NCBI GenBank assembly: GCA_036244855.1
Contig: BQKZ01000262.1
Coordinates: 1-21,032, forward strand
Length of the DNA stretch: 21,032 nt
Direction of reading: 5' to 3'
DNA from: Temnopleurus reevesii
Taxonomy: Eukaryota; Echinodermata; Echinoidea; Temnopleuroida; Temnopleuridae
Shown: piece after piece, positions 17,514 to 21,032 of the stretch
Layout of the letters: each line of letters opens with the position of its first letter
Position numbering within the stretch: the stretch's first letter is position 1
Notes under the pieces: model-generated
What the model saw: the letters and a program-made list of their open reading frames with translations, nothing else
Told to the model about the DNA's origin: nothing
Database searches by the model: none
Position numbers and translations under genes: made by a program

Positions 17514-17964
17514 TTGTGTAATGAGTACTATATATTTACTCTATTTGATACAAGAAGATGTATTTGGTATATATTCTCATACATACACACATACATTTAC
17601 AGGTCTTTGTTGCGAATCAAGGACGTATATTTTTCTGCGTGTGTATCAGTCCTGGGGGGGGGGGTTGACAGTGTAACTGGAGACACATCCCTAACTTGCT
17701 ATAGAGAACCACATACTTTCAACTGTGGAAGTTTAACTTTGACCAAATACTATCAAACCAAGGTCGTTCCTCCTATCATATTTGGAATGCATTTTTATGT
17801 TACAGTACTACAGTCCTCAATTGCAGGTATATCCTTGGTTAGATAATTTTTCAGACTGTGGATCTTGGTCTTCACCAATAATCAACACACGCACACACAC
17901 ACATACAAAAAGAGCAGTTTAAGGTGACAATTATCATAAATAAAGTATCATATTTTTACTATGG
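17514..17964. other. Spacer between MITEs; no gene supported
   Basis: An open frame of 110 codons here shows no recognised domain and includes a G-run. A CA-rich microsatellite lies at about 17886-17903. Confidence 0.5.
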
Positions 17965-17966
17965 TA

Positions 17967-18138
17967 CAGTCAAAACTCGTTATAAAGAGCACTGATAAAA
18001 CGAGCTCTCGTTTTAACAGGTAACTTTCCTGGACCCATCTCTTTGTATTTAATTGTATTTTGACCCTGATATAACAAGGCTTCAATAGAAAGAGGTAATT
18101 CCTCTGGTCCCAACAACTTTGTTATAATGAGGTTAGAC
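17967..18138. mobile_element. pogo/Tc1-like MITE 2, TA target site
   Basis: Left end CAGTCAAAACTCGTTATAAA; the right end, read on the other strand, is a diverged TAGTCTAACCTCATTATAAC. TA at 17965-17966 and 18139-18140. Shares ATATAACAAGG and the inward GGTCCCAACA block with MITE 1. Confidence 0.8.
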
Positions 18139-18771
18139 TATTATATTTTACCATTCAAATAATTGTAAATGCACTGATCTGGAAAAAAAAATGATTTGTT
18201 GGGAGATAAACATTTATTAATTGAGAAGATTTCAAGTCTGTGTATTCGTTCAACATTCACTTTCAGATACCCTTTAAAAACATTTTGCTTGCATATGTTT
18301 GAATTTTCTAAAAATTTTCAAGGGCAATACATTCCTGAAAATAAAATGAATTTGGTGTAAACATTATCAACTGCACAATATATCACTGTAGTGATCAATG
18401 GTGCTAAATTTGCAAAGGAGTCATGACCATTGGAACTTTGTTTTATCTGAAAGGTTCTTATTGCAAAGATTTCTGGTTTTTTAAGTACTTTTATTTTAAT
18501 ATAACTCATGTCTTTCACTTTTTGTCATCAATGATATGTTTAGTAAATTTCATCTGTAAATTTTTTCCTCTGCAAAATATTTTCTCCTAGACAATCATTC
18601 TTATCTAGTGACAATGTTGTTATGCATAGTGATTATTTTTTTTAATGATAATAGTTTGTTAGATCATGTCTCGTTTTTCAATACAATGAAAATGAAATAC
18701 ACCTGAAGAACTGAAATCTAGTTTGTTCACCATAGTTAGTGTTGTTTTGTATTAATGATATTTTACAAATA
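18139..18771. other. AT-rich spacer, nothing recognised
   Basis: No open frame with a recognisable domain, no inverted repeat of note; several A and T runs. Confidence 0.5.
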
Positions 18772-18944
18772 CAGTCAACTCTGCCTAAGTCGAACTTGTC
18801 TAAGTCGAATAATTGCCTAAGTAGTGTGATTTTCTGGAACAAATCATACAAAACCAGTGTTATTAGCCTCTTCTAAGTCGAAATTCTCATAAGTCGAACA
18901 GAATTTTGTGGTCCCAACAGATTCGACTAAGGCAGAGTTACCTG
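18772..18944. mobile_element. pogo/Tc1-like MITE 3, TA target site
   Basis: Left end CAGTCAACTCTGCCTAAGTC; right end on the other strand CAGGTAACTCTGCCTTAGTC. TA at 18770-18771 and 18945-18946. The unit CTAAGTCGAA recurs several times, and a GTGGTCCCAACA block near the right end corresponds to that of MITE 2. No coding capacity. Confidence 0.9.
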
Positions 18945-19865
18945 TAGGTGAAGACATATGAATCAATTCATGGCCAGCTCCTGTGAACAAAAGTTCATGC
19001 TGACTTTTTGAATAAAATTGTAGTAAATTCATCTTCTGTGTAACATCTTTTCCAATTTTGTCAATGTGTTTAGTTGATTGATCTATTTATTGATCTATTT
19101 ATTTATTTATTATCAAATTCACTTTACAACATAATATTATAACAATTAAATATCAATTAGTGTGTAAAATTTAAATGGATAACAGACATATATCCCATTT
19201 CAGATCCACCATCAGAATGTTTTTCTTTTCCGTCCATGAGGTCCCAGGGAATAATTTTACTTTTCACATTTGATAAGCAGTTTCAGACATTGAGGAAACT
19301 TTTCCAATTCTTTTCCATACAGTTCTATGTGAAAAAGTTGCGACACAAAATATATTTTGTATAGCAATCCTGCTAAAATGCATAGCAATTGTGATACTAT
19401 GCCAGGAAAATTATTCCGTTGGGTCCATAGAAATAATGCTTAAAATATGTCACAAAAGATACTGTGTTAGTTTCACCAAAACAATTTCAAATAAAGCCAA
19501 CTTCTGACTTCAATAATGGGCTAAACAGGTAATATTGTTAGAGAGATATTAATGCCCAGAGTTCGAAAATGATAAAACCCAGATTCAATTGATGTAATGT
19601 AAGTTGTGGCTTCTCAGTGGTCATAATGTAATCCCCTAAAGTGTTCCAAAGAAATTGGAAAATAGGGATACTCCTGGGGAGGTATTGGACTTTTCAATAG
19701 AGGGGGCGAACAAAGACTTGACAGGACAAAACTTTCTTCCCTTCCTAAAATTTTGTTTGTGAAACGTTGAAGGGGTCACCACCCCCTTTGGATCTGCCTT
19801 TTGGATAAGGAGCTACATACTTAGTTTGCACAGATGGATTTAGGGGCCAATTGCTTGAAATGATA
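18945..19865. other. Downstream AT-rich region with a TTTA repeat
   Basis: A degenerate GATCTATTTATT/TTTA tandem run lies at about 19074-19114. AGGGGTCACCACCCCCTTT near 19770 is a short palindrome. No gene recognised. Confidence 0.5.
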
Positions 19866-19986
19866 ATAGCTATCCTCTTCTTGCTAAGACGTTGAAACAG
19901 TTTTTGCCACCCTCTTAACATAGACGTGCTAATGTTTGGAGGTAGGCACCAGAAGCTGAGGCATCTTGCCAAGAAGAGGATAGCCA
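19866..19986. repeat. Long imperfect hairpin
   Basis: GCTATCCTCTTCTTG at 19869-19883 pairs perfectly with CAAGAAGAGGATAGC at 19969-19983. Pairing resumes nearer the loop, where TTGCCACCCTCTTAACAT faces AATGTTTGGAGGTAGGCA. Arms are about 50 nt with a loop of about 10-12 nt. It may be a decayed MITE or a transcribed hairpin. Confidence 0.75.
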
Positions 19987-21032
19987 TGACCATTTTCTGC
20001 AAGGAATTGTCAATGATTGGGTGTTCTGGAAAAGAAGTTCTTCAATAGTCTATAATACTTAAGAGCATCCCCCCCCAAAAAAAAAACACCGAAAAAATAA
20101 AAAGTAAAAACACTCATAACGAGCAGGTAGAGTGGAAAGCAGTAATGTTCGTCACTGATGTCTTTTTAGCGTGTATCGGTCGCATCAGATGCATGCTGGC
20201 CCAAATACTAGACATTTTTTTTAGTAAAGCATTTAAAACATTTGAGAGAAGAAAATGATTTACGCAACAGTTTGTGAAATGTTGGTCATGAATTTCTGTA
20301 CACTTTCCTATATGTTTGTTTCTTGCTTGACAAGTCTAACTTTGCACCCCAGAACAATTCGACATAGAGTGTCTAAAAATGCACCTTTGAAATATCTGGT
20401 AGATTCAAAATAGTGCAATTAATTTATATGTGGTTTTATTGTACTGTATAGAAAGTCAACCCAAACTCTTTTATGATGCAAAAATTAACGAAAATTATTC
20501 ATTTAGTTTTAAAAAATGCTTATTTCTATTAAGTGCTTTAAAACTTAGTTCCGCCACTTTTTGATGATTGATCCTCTCAAACTCACACATCTGAACTTAT
20601 AGTGGTGTGAACAGGAAAACTGAAGTCTCAAAAGTAGCACAACAAAGTTTTTTTGCTCTGTATAAAATTGGCCAAGCATGAATCATTTTCTGGGATTCAT
20701 GTTATAAGCTTTCCGTACTTAGATTACAAATAAACTTTGGTTTTTTAGACACACGATACGGTATATATAGTGACGGGTATCATAACTTAGATAAATTATA
20801 ACTACTTTAACCATAAGTTGGCTTATATTCATCTGAATGACAATATTGTAATTTCACAACCTGAGGTTAAATAATTATGATACATGTAGTCAGCTAACAT
20901 TTAAAGCCCAAATGAATCAAAACGCAATTAGCAAGACTGAAGATGAATTCACCGTGGGGTTGTGGGTGGCCATTTGGGGACGTCAAATAAAGGGCGCCGA
21001 AATTGAATAAAGGGCGTGGGGGAGCAAATTTT
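19987..21032. other. Distal downstream region, no gene supported
   Basis: AT-rich, with an A/C-run near 20069-20090. AATAAAGGGCG occurs twice near 20986 and 21007. No coding or RNA gene recognised. Confidence 0.5.

Noticed and set aside
17514..17846. 110-codon frame between MITEs
   Set aside because: It contains a poly-Gly stretch from a G-run and no recognisable domain or splice context.
19940..19955. GGAGGTAGGCAC resembling a let-7 family seed
   Set aside because: Only a few bases agree with let-7 and the rest of the arm does not match.
19745..20002. Minus-strand 85-codon frame
   Set aside because: It lies across the long hairpin, which explains its length; no domain is seen.
1..21032. 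tRNA, rRNA or CRISPR features
   Set aside because: No cloverleaf with consistent arms, no rRNA signature and no spaced direct-repeat array was seen on either strand.

Overview
The window reads as animal nuclear DNA that is AT-rich, intron-rich and full of short DNA transposons. It contains one recognisable host gene on the + strand: a sialate O-acetylesterase (SIAE; SGNH-type, lysosomal or secreted). Nine coding exons were mapped between 955 and 16802 by protein similarity to animal SIAE, GT/AG splice sites and matching codon phases. They join without a frame break into about 539 codons plus a stop. The exon carrying the start codon and signal peptide was not found. SINE ends of a marine-invertebrate type, palindromic MITEs and the SIAE similarity suggest a marine invertebrate deuterostome such as a sea urchin or relative. 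That taxonomic call is an inference of moderate confidence.

Layout. 1-954: upstream or intron 1, no supported gene. 955-1101 and 1668-1852: SIAE exons 1 and 2. 1853-10060: intron 2, swollen to 8.2 kb by a sense-oriented non-LTR retrotransposon (about 2021-9533) with an open L1-type ORF1 (2187-3266) and an open 1037-aa endonuclease/reverse transcriptase ORF2 (5949-9062). A 7-base candidate target-site duplication (CCAGTAT) brackets it. Its 2.7-kb inter-ORF region holds a 419-bp tandem duplication that starts inside the last codons of ORF1, and a nested 190-bp MITE. 10061-16802: SIAE exons 3 to 9. 16803-21032: 3' UTR and downstream DNA with three related TA-flanked MITEs and a long hairpin.

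The most unusual feature is a set of decayed exon copies. Exons 4, 5, 7 (twice), 8 and probably 9 each have a mutated partial copy in a neighbouring intron, in the same orientation. Some copies lie before the intact exon and some after, so one whole-gene duplication does not explain them. Repeated local exon duplication, perhaps of former alternative exons, or patchy conversion from a paralogue are possible sources. The other notable material is mobile: at least two unrelated palindromic MITE families with more than one member here, two further single MITE-like elements between exon 8 and its relic, and a SINE.
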